The notes below the pieces were generated by a model that was not told the DNA's origin, did no database searches, and worked only from the letters and a program-made list of their open reading frames with translations. The translations under genes and the position numbers were made by a program. DNA of 17,672 bases from Gammaproteobacteria bacterium. Lineage in GTDB: Bacteria > Pseudomonadota > Gammaproteobacteria > Granulosicoccales > Granulosicoccaceae. Shown here in pieces: positions 1-7,677 of the stretch (position 1 is its first letter; each line of letters opens with the position of its first letter). The DNA is taken from the NCBI GenBank assembly GCA_020444765.1, contig JAGRHW010000023.1, positions 1 to 17,672 of the forward strand, read 5' to 3'.

Positions 1-600
1 CTGCCGCGGGGGCGCGGCGCGGCGCCGATCCAGCGTGCGATCGAGGCCGGGGACTCGGAAACCGGCGTTACCATCATGCAGATGGCCAAGGGGCTGGATA
101 CCGGCGATATGCTGCTGAAGCTTGCCACGCCGATAGGCGAGAACACCACGGCGCAAGCGCTGCATGATGAGCTTGCCGCGCTGGGCAGCCGGGGTCTGTT
201 GCAGGTTTTGCCGGAACTTTGCGCGGGCCGGCTGCAGGGCGAGCCGCAGGATGACAGTCAGGCCTGCTACGCCAGAAAAATCGACAAACAGGATGCGCTG
301 ATCGACTGGCATCAGCCGGCGTCGGTAATCCACCGGCGGATCTGCGCCTTTAATCCCTTTCCGATTGCCTTTACGCATTGGGGTGACAAGGTGCTGAGAA
401 TCTGGGCATCACGGCTTTGCAGTGAGTCAACGACAGCTGCGCCGGGAACGGTCGTGTTGGCCGGGCAGGGCGAGATTCGTGTCGCGACCGGCGACGGCCT
501 GCTGAGTTTGCTGGAGCTGCAATTGCCGGGCAAAAAACCATTGTCAGCCCGGGAATTTTTAAATGGCCGGCAATTGCTGGGAGAAACACTTGGCCAGTGA
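1..600 (+). CDS. fmt: Methionyl-tRNA formyltransferase, 3' part (5' end outside window)
   Basis: Fmt transfers a formyl group from 10-formyl-tetrahydrofolate to the methionine on initiator tRNA in the cytoplasm, giving fMet-tRNA for translation start. The reading frame is open from base 1, so the N-terminal part of the catalytic domain is missing. The 199 visible residues begin in the conserved LPRxRGAAPIQ segment, followed by AGDSETGVTIMQM and GLDTGDML, which are hallmark Fmt sequence. The C-terminal OB-fold-like tRNA-binding domain follows, with IDWHQPASVIHRRICAFNPFP and PGTVV...ATGDGLLSLLELQLPGKK. The protein ends at a normal family position. One oddity is glycine where most Fmt proteins have tryptophan in LPRWRGAAP (codon ggg, bases 10-12). 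The fmt-rsmB order matches that of Escherichia coli and relatives. Identification is secure. Confidence 0.96.
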   Translation: MPRGRGAAPIQRAIEAGDSETGVTIMQMAKGLDTGDMLLKLATPIGENTTAQALHDELAALGSRGLLQVLPELCAGRLQGEPQDDSQACYARKIDKQDALIDWHQPASVIHRRICAFNPFPIAFTHWGDKVLRIWASRLCSESTTAAPGTVVLAGQGEIRVATGDGLLSLLELQLPGKKPLSAREFLNGRQLLGETLGQ

Positions 601-662
601 GCCGGCCATTGTGTGCGGCAGGCATGTGGCACAGCTTCGTCAATCCACCCTGTTTTTCGGTC

Positions 663-2009
663 ATGAATAAAAAAAAATCCGGCCTTCTCGATGTTAGGGC
701 AGCGGCTGTACAGGTTCTGCTGAAAGTCCTGGTCGACGGGCAATCCTGTTCACGGGTTTTGCCGGAGCTGTCGGTGAAAGTCGCCGACAAGGAACGCGCG
801 TTGTTACAGGAGTTGACGTATGGCGTGTTGCGCTGGCAGGTGCGTCTGCAATGCCTGCGTGATCTGTTGCTGGACAAACCGCTGCGCGCCAAGGACCGGG
901 ATATAGATCTGTTGATTCAGCTGGGACTCTACCAGCTGGAAAAAATGACCATCGCGCCGCATGCGGTGGTACAGGAAACCGTCAAGGTTGCGGTCCAGCG
1001 CCGGAAAAACTGGGCGCGCGGACTGGTCAACGCCTTGCTACGACGGTTTTTGCGTGAAAAGGATGCGTTGCTGACAGCCCTGGCATCAAATGAACGGGCG
1101 ATTTATTCTCACCCCGACTGGATGCTGGATCGCTTGCGAACTGACTGGCCTGCCCACTGGCGAGAGATCGCCGAGGCCGACAATCAGCGCCCGCCGATGA
1201 GCCTGCGCGTCAATCTCCACAAAACATCGCGCAATGACTATCTGCAGTCGTTGAGCGCCGCCGGGCTGGCGGCCCGGGTCCATCCGCTGGTCGACAGCGC
1301 GGTTATGCTCGAAACGCCGGTCAATGTCGGTCTGCTGCCAGGTTTTGCTGAAGGGCTGGTCAGTGTCCAGGATGCCGGCGCACAACTGGCCGCCGGCCTG
1401 CTGGCACCCGCTGCGGGCGCGCGGGTGCTCGATGCCTGCGCGGCGCCCGGCGGCAAAACCTGCCATCTGCTGGAATCGTCCGCTAATGACTTGCAATTAC
1501 TGGCGCTTGACGAAGATCCCGCGCGTTGCGAGCTGATCGAGGATAATCTGCGGCGACTCGGGCTAACTGCCACGGTCGTCAGTGCCGACGCCTCGAATCC
1601 CGCTGACTGGTGGGACGGTGAACTGTTCGATGTGATGTTGCTGGATGTGCCGTGCTCGGCGCTCGGGGTTATTCGCCGCCATCCGGATATCAAGGCGTTG
1701 CGCAAGGAAACGGATGTGGCAGGCCTGATCCGTCGGCAAGAGCAGATTCTGATGGCGCTCTGGCCCCTGTTAAAACCGGGTGGCAGGATGCTGTATGCAA
1801 CCTGTTCGCTGGTGCGGGAGGAAAATGATCTGCAGATTTTACGATTTGTTGATTCGCAGGAAGACGCACAACGTATTACCATTGGCGCTGGCTGGGGGGT
1901 GGAGCAACCCAGTGGGCGGCAAATTCTCACCGGACAACATGAAATGGATGGCTTTTATTACTCCCTGATCGAAAAACAGGTTGAGACGCGACCGGGGAAA
2001 CCCGCGTAA
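663..2009 (+). CDS. rsmB: 16S rRNA (cytosine-967-C5)-methyltransferase RsmB
   Basis: RsmB (Fmu/Sun) methylates C967 of 16S rRNA using S-adenosylmethionine during small-subunit assembly. From the ATG at 663 the protein is 448 residues, close to the E. coli enzyme. It has an N-terminal NusB-like RNA-binding domain (about 1-140, with LLQELTYGVLRW and LIQLGLYQLE) and a C-terminal Rossmann methyltransferase. Motif I DACAAPGGKT is at about 257-266. Motif IV DVPCSALGVIRRHPDI carries Cys331, and motif VI YATCS carries Cys381, the expected nucleophile of this two-cysteine m5C family. A GTG at 597 overlaps the fmt stop (GTGA) in the same frame and would add 22 residues. I prefer 663 because MNKKK followed by the NusB-like helix resembles known N termini and the extra residues look unlike the family. 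Neither start has a strong ribosome binding site. Confidence 0.95.
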   Translation: MNKKKSGLLDVRAAAVQVLLKVLVDGQSCSRVLPELSVKVADKERALLQELTYGVLRWQVRLQCLRDLLLDKPLRAKDRDIDLLIQLGLYQLEKMTIAPHAVVQETVKVAVQRRKNWARGLVNALLRRFLREKDALLTALASNERAIYSHPDWMLDRLRTDWPAHWREIAEADNQRPPMSLRVNLHKTSRNDYLQSLSAAGLAARVHPLVDSAVMLETPVNVGLLPGFAEGLVSVQDAGAQLAAGLLAPAAGARVLDACAAPGGKTCHLLESSANDLQLLALDEDPARCELIEDNLRRLGLTATVVSADASNPADWWDGELFDVMLLDVPCSALGVIRRHPDIKALRKETDVAGLIRRQEQILMALWPLLKPGGRMLYATCSLVREENDLQILRFVDSQEDAQRITIGAGWGVEQPSGRQILTGQHEMDGFYYSLIEKQVETRPGKPA

Positions 2010-2014
2010 ATCGC

Positions 2015-2593
2015 ATGGCGAGCAAACACTATTCAGTCAGGGCTCATTACTTCGCGGTATTCTTGCTGGCGTTCAGTATGGTTCATGCGCCACTGGCCTT
2101 GGCCGCCGAGCGTTTGACCATCGAAAACGTCCGGATCTACAAAGACGCCGATCACTATCTGCTCGACGCCGACACGATGGTCAATATGCGTGAACGGCCC
2201 ACCGCTGCGCTGGAGAAGGGCGTCTCCCTGTATTTTAATCTTGATATCGACGTCGTTCGCCAACGCACCTGGTGGCCTGACAATACGGTGCGTTCGATCA
2301 GAAAACGCTACCGCTTGTTTTATTTCGAATTGACGCGTCATTACCGGGTGACAGAGATTACCAGTGGTGAATCGCTTAACTTCCGCACGCTCGAGGAAGC
2401 GCTGGATCAGCTCGGAAAAATCCGCGGCCTGCCCTTGATTGCTATCAAAGATGTCAATAATCCCTCGCGCCATCGTGTGCAGCTGCAGATGGCACTGGAT
2501 ATTTCCGAGCTGCCCGCACCCCTGCAATTGCAGGCCTATACGACACGTCGCTGGTTGTTAAAAAGCGACCAGGTAGTATGGCCACTGGATTAA
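2015..2593 (+). CDS. Exported DUF4390 family protein
   Basis: This 192-residue protein starts with an ATG five bases after the rsmB stop. It has a Sec-type signal peptide: basic start, a hydrophobic core at about 12-29, and a probable cleavage near LALA|AE at residue 30. The mature part matches my memory of DUF4390, a family typically encoded just upstream of ntrY. Recognisable stretches are LEKGVSLYFNLDIDV, paired tryptophans (WWPDN), YRLFYFELTRHYRV, FRTLEEALDQLG and a C-terminal RRWLLKSDQVVWPLD. No biochemical function is established for the family. Its last 16 bases overlap the start of ntrY, suggesting translational coupling, and its predicted periplasmic location would let it meet the NtrY sensor domain. 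That partnership is inference. Confidence 0.85.
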   Translation: MASKHYSVRAHYFAVFLLAFSMVHAPLALAAERLTIENVRIYKDADHYLLDADTMVNMRERPTAALEKGVSLYFNLDIDVVRQRTWWPDNTVRSIRKRYRLFYFELTRHYRVTEITSGESLNFRTLEEALDQLGKIRGLPLIAIKDVNNPSRHRVQLQMALDISELPAPLQLQAYTTRRWLLKSDQVVWPLD

Positions 2594-4767
2594 CCCAACG
2601 ACTGACCAGCAGCGTGGTACTGATGTCAGTGCTGTTCGTGGTGCTGGTGCTATCGCTGTATATCCTCAGCAACACCGCTGAAAACCTCGACCGTTTCGGC
2701 CAGTATTATTTCTGGCTGCTGCTGGCCGACGGCATCGTGCTGGTGTTCATGGCGGTGCTGATCGCTTCCAACTCTATTCATCTGCTGCGCGAATTCCGGC
2801 AACGGGTGGCCGGGTCACGGCTGACCGTCAAGCTGATCGTTATGTCGGTATTCCTGGCGCTGGTGCCGGTTTCGCTGGTATACATGTTTTCGGTGAAATT
2901 TCTGCGGACCAACATCGACAGTTTTTTCGATGTGCAGATCGAACAGGTGCTGAACGATGCGCTGGAGCTCAGCCGTGATTCGCTGGCCCTGCAGATGCGC
3001 GTTATGCGCAGGGTTACCACCGATATAGCCGGGCAACTCGTGGATATACCGGCCGAAGAGGCTGTCAGCGAACTCAATGCCATCAGCTCAAGGATCGAGG
3101 CCTCGGAACTGACGCTGCTGGATGGCAAAAAAAACGTCATTGCCGCGACCGGTTTCGGCGGCGATGTGTCGATCGTGCCGAATCTGCCGGACGATGATCT
3201 GGCGACGCGCGCGCGTGACGGGATTCCCTATGTCGGCGTAGACCCCATCGGCGACGGTGATCTGGTGGTCCGGGTGATTGTGCCGGTGCTGACCGGAGAT
3301 CCGGCGCACGGCAACAATATATTGCAAGCCCTTTACCCGATGGATGACCGATCCAGTCAGTTGGCGGTGCGTGTGCAGGAGAGTTACCAGCGCTATCAGC
3401 AGATGGAATTTCTCAGCAAGCCGCTCAAGCTGGGCTCGATCCTGACGCTTTCCCTGACCCTGATGCTCAGTGTGTTGACTGCCTTGTGGTTTGCCTTTTA
3501 TGCGGCCCGACGGATGATGGTGCCGATCCATGATCTGGTCGAGGGCACCAAGCTGGTCGCCGAAGGCGACTATTCTATCCGTGTTTACAAGCATGGTAAT
3601 GACGAACTGCGTTATCTGGTCGATTCTTTCAATGACATGACCGACCAGCTCGACAAGTCCAGTCGCCAGGCGATGCTCAATCGCGAAAATCTGGAAAGCC
3701 AGCGGGCCTATCTGGAAACCGTTTTGCGGCATATCTCCACCGGTGTTATCACGCTCGAACCGGATGGCCTGCTGCGTACCGCAAATGATGCGGCGGCCAG
3801 TATTCTCGGTGAGGATATTTATAACCATGTCGGTCACCGCCTGCAATCCGAAGCTGGTCAGCCCGGGCTGGTGCAGCAGTTCTATGCGCATAACCGCCTG
3901 CAGATCGAAAGCGGCGTCGACTGGGCGCATGAAGTCGAGGTTTTTCACAAGACCGGCCGCCGGCTGCTGTTGTGCCGGGGGGCGCAGTTGCATGATTCGC
4001 AGGGTGAAACAGCGGGCGTGGTTATCGTGTTCGACGATATCACCGCGATCGTCCAGGCACAGCGTAACGCGGCCTGGAGTGAAGTTGCTCGGCGTCTGGC
4101 ACACGAAATCAAAAATCCCCTGACACCGATCCAGCTGTCGGCTGAGCGGCTGCGGCGCAAGTATCTGGATAAAATGCAAGGCGAGGATGCGCAAATGCTC
4201 GACCGCCTGACGCACACCATTGTGCAGCAAGTGGATGCGATGAAATCCATGGTCAAGGCGTTTGCTGATTATGCCAACACGCCGACCGTGAACTTCGCCC
4301 GAACCGATATCAATCAGTTGATTCTGGAGGTTGTCGATCTGTACCGCGATCTCGACGACTCGGTGAGTATTTCGGTGCAACTCGGCACCAATCTGCCGGC
4401 TATTTCAGCCGACGTCACGCGCATTCGGCAGCTGTTGCATAATCTGATCAAAAACGCGCTGGAGGCGCAAAAGGACCAATCACACGCCGACGTCCTGATT
4501 TCGACGCATGTAAGGTTTTCAGGTGACAACCGGATGGTGGAGCTGCGTGTCGAGGACAAGGGGCCGGGTATACCGCTGGAGTTGCTTGATAAGTTGTTCG
4601 AACCTTATGTAACATCCAAGCCCAAGGGGACCGGTCTCGGGCTTGCCATTGTCAAGAAAATCGTAGAAGAACACAACGGCCTGGTGTTCGCACAAAATCG
4701 CGAGCAGGGTGGAGTCAGTATGATCATTCATTTTCCTGTTTCATCGACGATTCCCGGCCTGGAGTGA
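2578..4767 (+). CDS. ntrY: Sensor histidine kinase NtrY
   Basis: This 729-residue inner-membrane kinase is the sensor partner of NtrX in a two-component system linked in other bacteria to nitrogen or redox responses and cell-envelope traits. Hydrophobic segments lie at about 12-31, 43-63, 84-106 and 287-309. The long loop at about 107-286 would be the extracytoplasmic sensor region. A HAMP linker follows (about 310-365), then a PAS domain (about 375-490, with ETVLRHISTGVITLEPDG). The HisKA box ARRLAHEIKNPLTPIQ has the phosphorylatable His509. The ATPase domain shows the N box HNLIKNALEA (Asn626), the G1 box VEDKGPGIP and the G2 box GTGLGLAI at about 684-691. All catalytic motifs are intact. 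The ATG at 2578 lies inside the end of the DUF4390 gene, with an AGG-like site seven bases upstream. The ntrX ATG follows six bases after its stop. Confidence 0.93.
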   Translation: MATGLTQRLTSSVVLMSVLFVVLVLSLYILSNTAENLDRFGQYYFWLLLADGIVLVFMAVLIASNSIHLLREFRQRVAGSRLTVKLIVMSVFLALVPVSLVYMFSVKFLRTNIDSFFDVQIEQVLNDALELSRDSLALQMRVMRRVTTDIAGQLVDIPAEEAVSELNAISSRIEASELTLLDGKKNVIAATGFGGDVSIVPNLPDDDLATRARDGIPYVGVDPIGDGDLVVRVIVPVLTGDPAHGNNILQALYPMDDRSSQLAVRVQESYQRYQQMEFLSKPLKLGSILTLSLTLMLSVLTALWFAFYAARRMMVPIHDLVEGTKLVAEGDYSIRVYKHGNDELRYLVDSFNDMTDQLDKSSRQAMLNRENLESQRAYLETVLRHISTGVITLEPDGLLRTANDAAASILGEDIYNHVGHRLQSEAGQPGLVQQFYAHNRLQIESGVDWAHEVEVFHKTGRRLLLCRGAQLHDSQGETAGVVIVFDDITAIVQAQRNAAWSEVARRLAHEIKNPLTPIQLSAERLRRKYLDKMQGEDAQMLDRLTHTIVQQVDAMKSMVKAFADYANTPTVNFARTDINQLILEVVDLYRDLDDSVSISVQLGTNLPAISADVTRIRQLLHNLIKNALEAQKDQSHADVLISTHVRFSGDNRMVELRVEDKGPGIPLELLDKLFEPYVTSKPKGTGLGLAIVKKIVEEHNGLVFAQNREQGGVSMIIHFPVSSTIPGLE

Positions 4768-4773
4768 GTGTCA

Positions 4774-6147
4774 ATGAGTAAACCTTATATTCTGGTGGTG
4801 GACGATGAGCCGGACATTCGCAGCCTGGTGCAGGAAATTCTTGAGGACGAGGGCTACGATGTCGGGGTCGCCGATAGCGGCAAAAGCGCCCGCGATGCGC
4901 TGCAGGAGTTAACACCTCAACTCCTGCTGCTGGATATCTGGATGCCCGACGAGGACGGCATCAGCCTGCTGAAAGATCTCAAACGTGGCGGGCAGCTGGA
5001 TTTTCCGGTGGTGATGATTTCCGGTCACGGTACGGTAGAGACCGCGGTCGAGGCGACACGCCACGGTGCGGTGGATTTTATCGAAAAACCGTTGTCACTC
5101 GCCAAGTTGCTGTTGACCGTCGAAAAAGCCCTGCAGTACGCGGCAACCGGTTCCGCGACCGAAGGCGGGCAGAAAGAAAATTCCCAGTTACCCGAACCCC
5201 TGATAGGCAGCAGCCAGTACATACAGTCGCTTCAGCAGCAGATACGCGATATCGGTGCGACGGAAGAAAGTGTACTGATCGTCGGCGAGCAGGCCAGCGG
5301 CAAGAGTCTGATCGCCAAACATATCCACGCCGCGGGCAAGCGCGCCAATCGGCCGTTTATCCAGCTGCGCTGCGACAGCCTGTCGAGCGCCAATTCATCG
5401 CGGGAATTGCTCGGTGAGAGCAATCACGGTTCGCTGAGCAGCGGTTATCTGGAAGCGGCGGCCGGCGGCACCTTGTTTCTGGTCGATGTCGAGCAATTGC
5501 CGGAAGTTGCACAATCCCTGTTGCTGGAAGTGATTGAAAAGCGTGAATTTCGCAGAATCGGATCACTGACCCGGCAGCAGCTTGATGTACGTTTGATTGC
5601 CTCGAGTGCGGAAAAACTGCCCGAACTCGTGCGCCGGGGCGATTTTTCGGCGGCCCTGTACAATGAACTCAGCAGCCGCGAGATCAACTGCAAGCCCCTG
5701 CGCGATCATCCGGAAGACATTCCCGTTTTGCTGGATTATTACGTCAACTGGTTCGTTGAATCGGAAAGCCTGCCTTACCGGCATTTTACGGTGGCCGCGC
5801 AAAACCGGCTGCGCAATCTGGATTGGCCGGGAAATCTGCTGGAATTGAAAAACCTGGTACAACGCCTGATGATTCTCGGCAGTGGCGTGGAAGTCGATGT
5901 GCCGGAAATCAATGAAATGCTGGGTGGCCCTGGCACCTCAGGTGAGACGGCAAATCAACTCGGCCTGTCGATGGATTTGCCGTTACGCGAAGCGCGGGCG
6001 GCTTTCGAACGCGCTTATATGCTGCATCAGTTGCAGCTCGCACAAGGCAACATCGGCGAGCTGGCCAAGCGTGTCGGCATGGAACGCACCCATCTTTATC
6101 GCAAATTGCGTAGTCTCGAAATCGATCTCGGCAAGGCTCGCGATTGA
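4774..6147 (+). CDS. ntrX: NtrX-type response regulator with degenerate AAA+ domain
   Basis: This 457-residue protein is the response regulator expected to be phosphorylated by NtrY. The receiver domain (about 1-120) is intact: acidic pair Asp10/Asp11, phosphoacceptor Asp54 in LLLLDIWMPDEDG, and Lys105. The C terminus (about 415-455) is a Fis-type helix-turn-helix with GNIGELAKRVGMERTHLYRKL. The central AAA+ domain keeps Walker A (GEQASGKS, about 171-178). Other key elements are altered compared with sigma54 activators. The GAFTGA loop reads GSLSSG and is shortened. Walker B has VD where DE is usual (237-238). The sensor I asparagine is lost (IASSAE), the arginine-finger segment reads FSAALYNEL instead of FREDLYYRL, and the sensor II Arg of GNVREL is Leu. 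It therefore probably does not drive sigma54 open-complex formation. The ATG at 4774 is preferred over a GTG at 4768 because GGAG at 4761-4764 is better spaced for it. Confidence 0.9.
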   Translation: MSKPYILVVDDEPDIRSLVQEILEDEGYDVGVADSGKSARDALQELTPQLLLLDIWMPDEDGISLLKDLKRGGQLDFPVVMISGHGTVETAVEATRHGAVDFIEKPLSLAKLLLTVEKALQYAATGSATEGGQKENSQLPEPLIGSSQYIQSLQQQIRDIGATEESVLIVGEQASGKSLIAKHIHAAGKRANRPFIQLRCDSLSSANSSRELLGESNHGSLSSGYLEAAAGGTLFLVDVEQLPEVAQSLLLEVIEKREFRRIGSLTRQQLDVRLIASSAEKLPELVRRGDFSAALYNELSSREINCKPLRDHPEDIPVLLDYYVNWFVESESLPYRHFTVAAQNRLRNLDWPGNLLELKNLVQRLMILGSGVEVDVPEINEMLGGPGTSGETANQLGLSMDLPLREARAAFERAYMLHQLQLAQGNIGELAKRVGMERTHLYRKLRSLEIDLGKARD

Positions 6148-6162
6148 TTCCGGCTGACACGG

Positions 6163-6200
6163 TTGGCAATGCAGCAAAGTCCCGGTAATTTAGGTACACT
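6163..6200 (+). promoter_or_regulatory. Weak candidate promoter upstream of trkA
   Basis: The 136-base gap between ntrX and trkA is large for this tightly packed block, so trkA may have its own promoter. A -35-like TTGGCA (6163-6168) stands 17 bases before a poor -10-like TAATTT (6186-6191), and a second -10-like TACACT lies at 6195-6200. An AT-rich AATAAT at 6262-6267 is another possible -10 but would leave almost no leader. None is convincing, and read-through from ntrX is equally possible. Confidence 0.22.
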
Positions 6201-6283
6201 TGACGTTTTGGCCGGTCTGCAGAGCGGCTGGCGGGGTTGCAAGGCTATTTGTTCCTCGTTAAATAATTGGATGGACTGCTGGA

Positions 6284-7660
6284 ATGAAAATAATCGTCCT
6301 GGGTGCGGGGCAGGTTGGTTCGACTGTCGCGCAAAGTCTCGCCCGCGAAAATAACGATATAACCGTAGTCGATACAGATGCGAATGTTCTGAAGGATCTC
6401 CACAACACACTGGATATCCGTACGATTCTGGGTTGCGGTTCGCACCCGCATATTCTCAAACAGGCCGGCGCCGAAGACGCCGATATGATCGTCGCCGCAA
6501 CCAACGCCGACGAAGTCAATATGGTCGCCTGCCAGATCGCCTACTCGATGTTCCATACCCCGACCAAGATTGCCCGTATCCGCTCGCAGGGTTATCTGTC
6601 CGAAGGCGCCCAGCTGTTTAAAAACGATCATATTCCGGTTGATGTGCTGATCAGTCCGGAGCGCCTGGTTACCGATCACATCGAGCGTATTATCGAGCAT
6701 CCCGGCGCTTTGCAGGTGGTCGATTTTGCCGACGGGCAGGTGCGTCTGGTCGGTGTCACGGTCGACGAAAACGCGCCGATGAACGGTATGTCCCTCTCGG
6801 TGTGGAAGACCTTGCTGCCGGATGTCGAATCAAGGATTACCGTCGTCTACCGCGACGAAAAAGCTATTATTCCTGAAGGCAGTACGGTCATTCGGGAAAA
6901 TGATATCGTTTTCTTTCTGGCCTCGCGGGTCAATACCAACGAGGTCATGGCGCAATTCCGCACGCTGGAAAAAGCCAACCGGCGGGTCATGATCGCCGGT
7001 GGCGGCAATATCGGCAGCGGTCTCGCGCACCGGCTCGAAGGCCGCTACCAGGTCAAGCTGATCGAGGCCAACAGCGAGCGGTCAAATGTGCTGGCGGCGG
7101 AACTCGAGCACACCCTGGTGTTCGAGGGGGATGCGGCCGATCACGAGTTGCTGATCTCGGAAAACATCCAGGATATGGATGTTTTCTGCGCACTGACCAA
7201 CGATGATGAAGCGAATATCCTGTCAGCGATGCTGGCGCGCCGGATGGGAGCCCGCAAGGTGATGTCGCTGATCAACCGGCCGGCTTACGTGGACCTGGTC
7301 GAACGCGGGTTTATCGACGTCGCGGTTTCGCCGCATCAAATTACCATCGGCGCCCTGCTGACGCATATAAGGCGTGGTGATGTGGTTGCCGTGCATTCCC
7401 TGCGCAAGGGTGCGGCGGAAGCCATGGAGGCGATCGCTCACGGCGATGAAACCACCTCCAGGGTCGTCGGGCGCAAAATCGAGGACCTGCCTTTGCCCAA
7501 GGATGCGACGATCGGCGCGCTGGTCAGAGGAGGGGAGATGATCATTGCCCATCACGATACGGTGATAGAGCCGGAGGATCATGTCATCGTGCTGGTTGTC
7601 GACAAGAGTCAGATCCCGGATGTTGAAAAACTGTTCCAGGTTAATGTGACGTTTATCTAG
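6284..7660 (+). CDS. trkA: Trk system potassium uptake regulatory protein TrkA
   Basis: TrkA is the cytoplasmic nucleotide-binding subunit that gates the TrkH K+ channel. At 458 residues it matches E. coli TrkA in length. It shows the family's internal duplication of RCK modules. The first Rossmann fold begins MKIIVLGAGQVGSTVA (dinucleotide-binding GAGQVG at 7-12), and its first beta-alpha-beta unit ends in the acidic VVDTD at about 28-32. The second starts at VMIAGGGNIGSGLA (GGGNIG at 239-244), with an acidic LIEAN strand. Each is followed by a smaller RCK_C regulatory domain (about 140-225 and 370-450). The gene stands 17 bases ahead of trkH, so channel and gate are expressed together. The start has GGA close upstream and an N terminus identical in type to the family. 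Confidence 0.96.
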   Translation: MKIIVLGAGQVGSTVAQSLARENNDITVVDTDANVLKDLHNTLDIRTILGCGSHPHILKQAGAEDADMIVAATNADEVNMVACQIAYSMFHTPTKIARIRSQGYLSEGAQLFKNDHIPVDVLISPERLVTDHIERIIEHPGALQVVDFADGQVRLVGVTVDENAPMNGMSLSVWKTLLPDVESRITVVYRDEKAIIPEGSTVIRENDIVFFLASRVNTNEVMAQFRTLEKANRRVMIAGGGNIGSGLAHRLEGRYQVKLIEANSERSNVLAAELEHTLVFEGDAADHELLISENIQDMDVFCALTNDDEANILSAMLARRMGARKVMSLINRPAYVDLVERGFIDVAVSPHQITIGALLTHIRRGDVVAVHSLRKGAAEAMEAIAHGDETTSRVVGRKIEDLPLPKDATIGALVRGGEMIIAHHDTVIEPEDHVIVLVVDKSQIPDVEKLFQVNVTFI

Positions 7661-7677
7661 TCCCCAGGGTAAATCGA

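Noticed and set aside
1238..1930. Antisense open frame opposite rsmB (Ser/Arg-rich)
   Set aside because: It is low-complexity shadow sequence, opposite the catalytic motifs of rsmB, with no family resemblance.
3088..4380. Long antisense open frame (430 codons) opposite ntrY
   Set aside because: It lies wholly inside ntrY, is rich in His, Gln and Arg as expected from the reverse of a GC-biased gene, and shows no recognisable domain. The + strand gene has all kinase motifs.
6163..6180. Possible sigma54 promoter upstream of trkA (TTGGCA then GCAGCA)
   Set aside because: Ten bases after the GG the sequence is AA, not GC, so the -24/-12 spacing required for sigma54 is not met.
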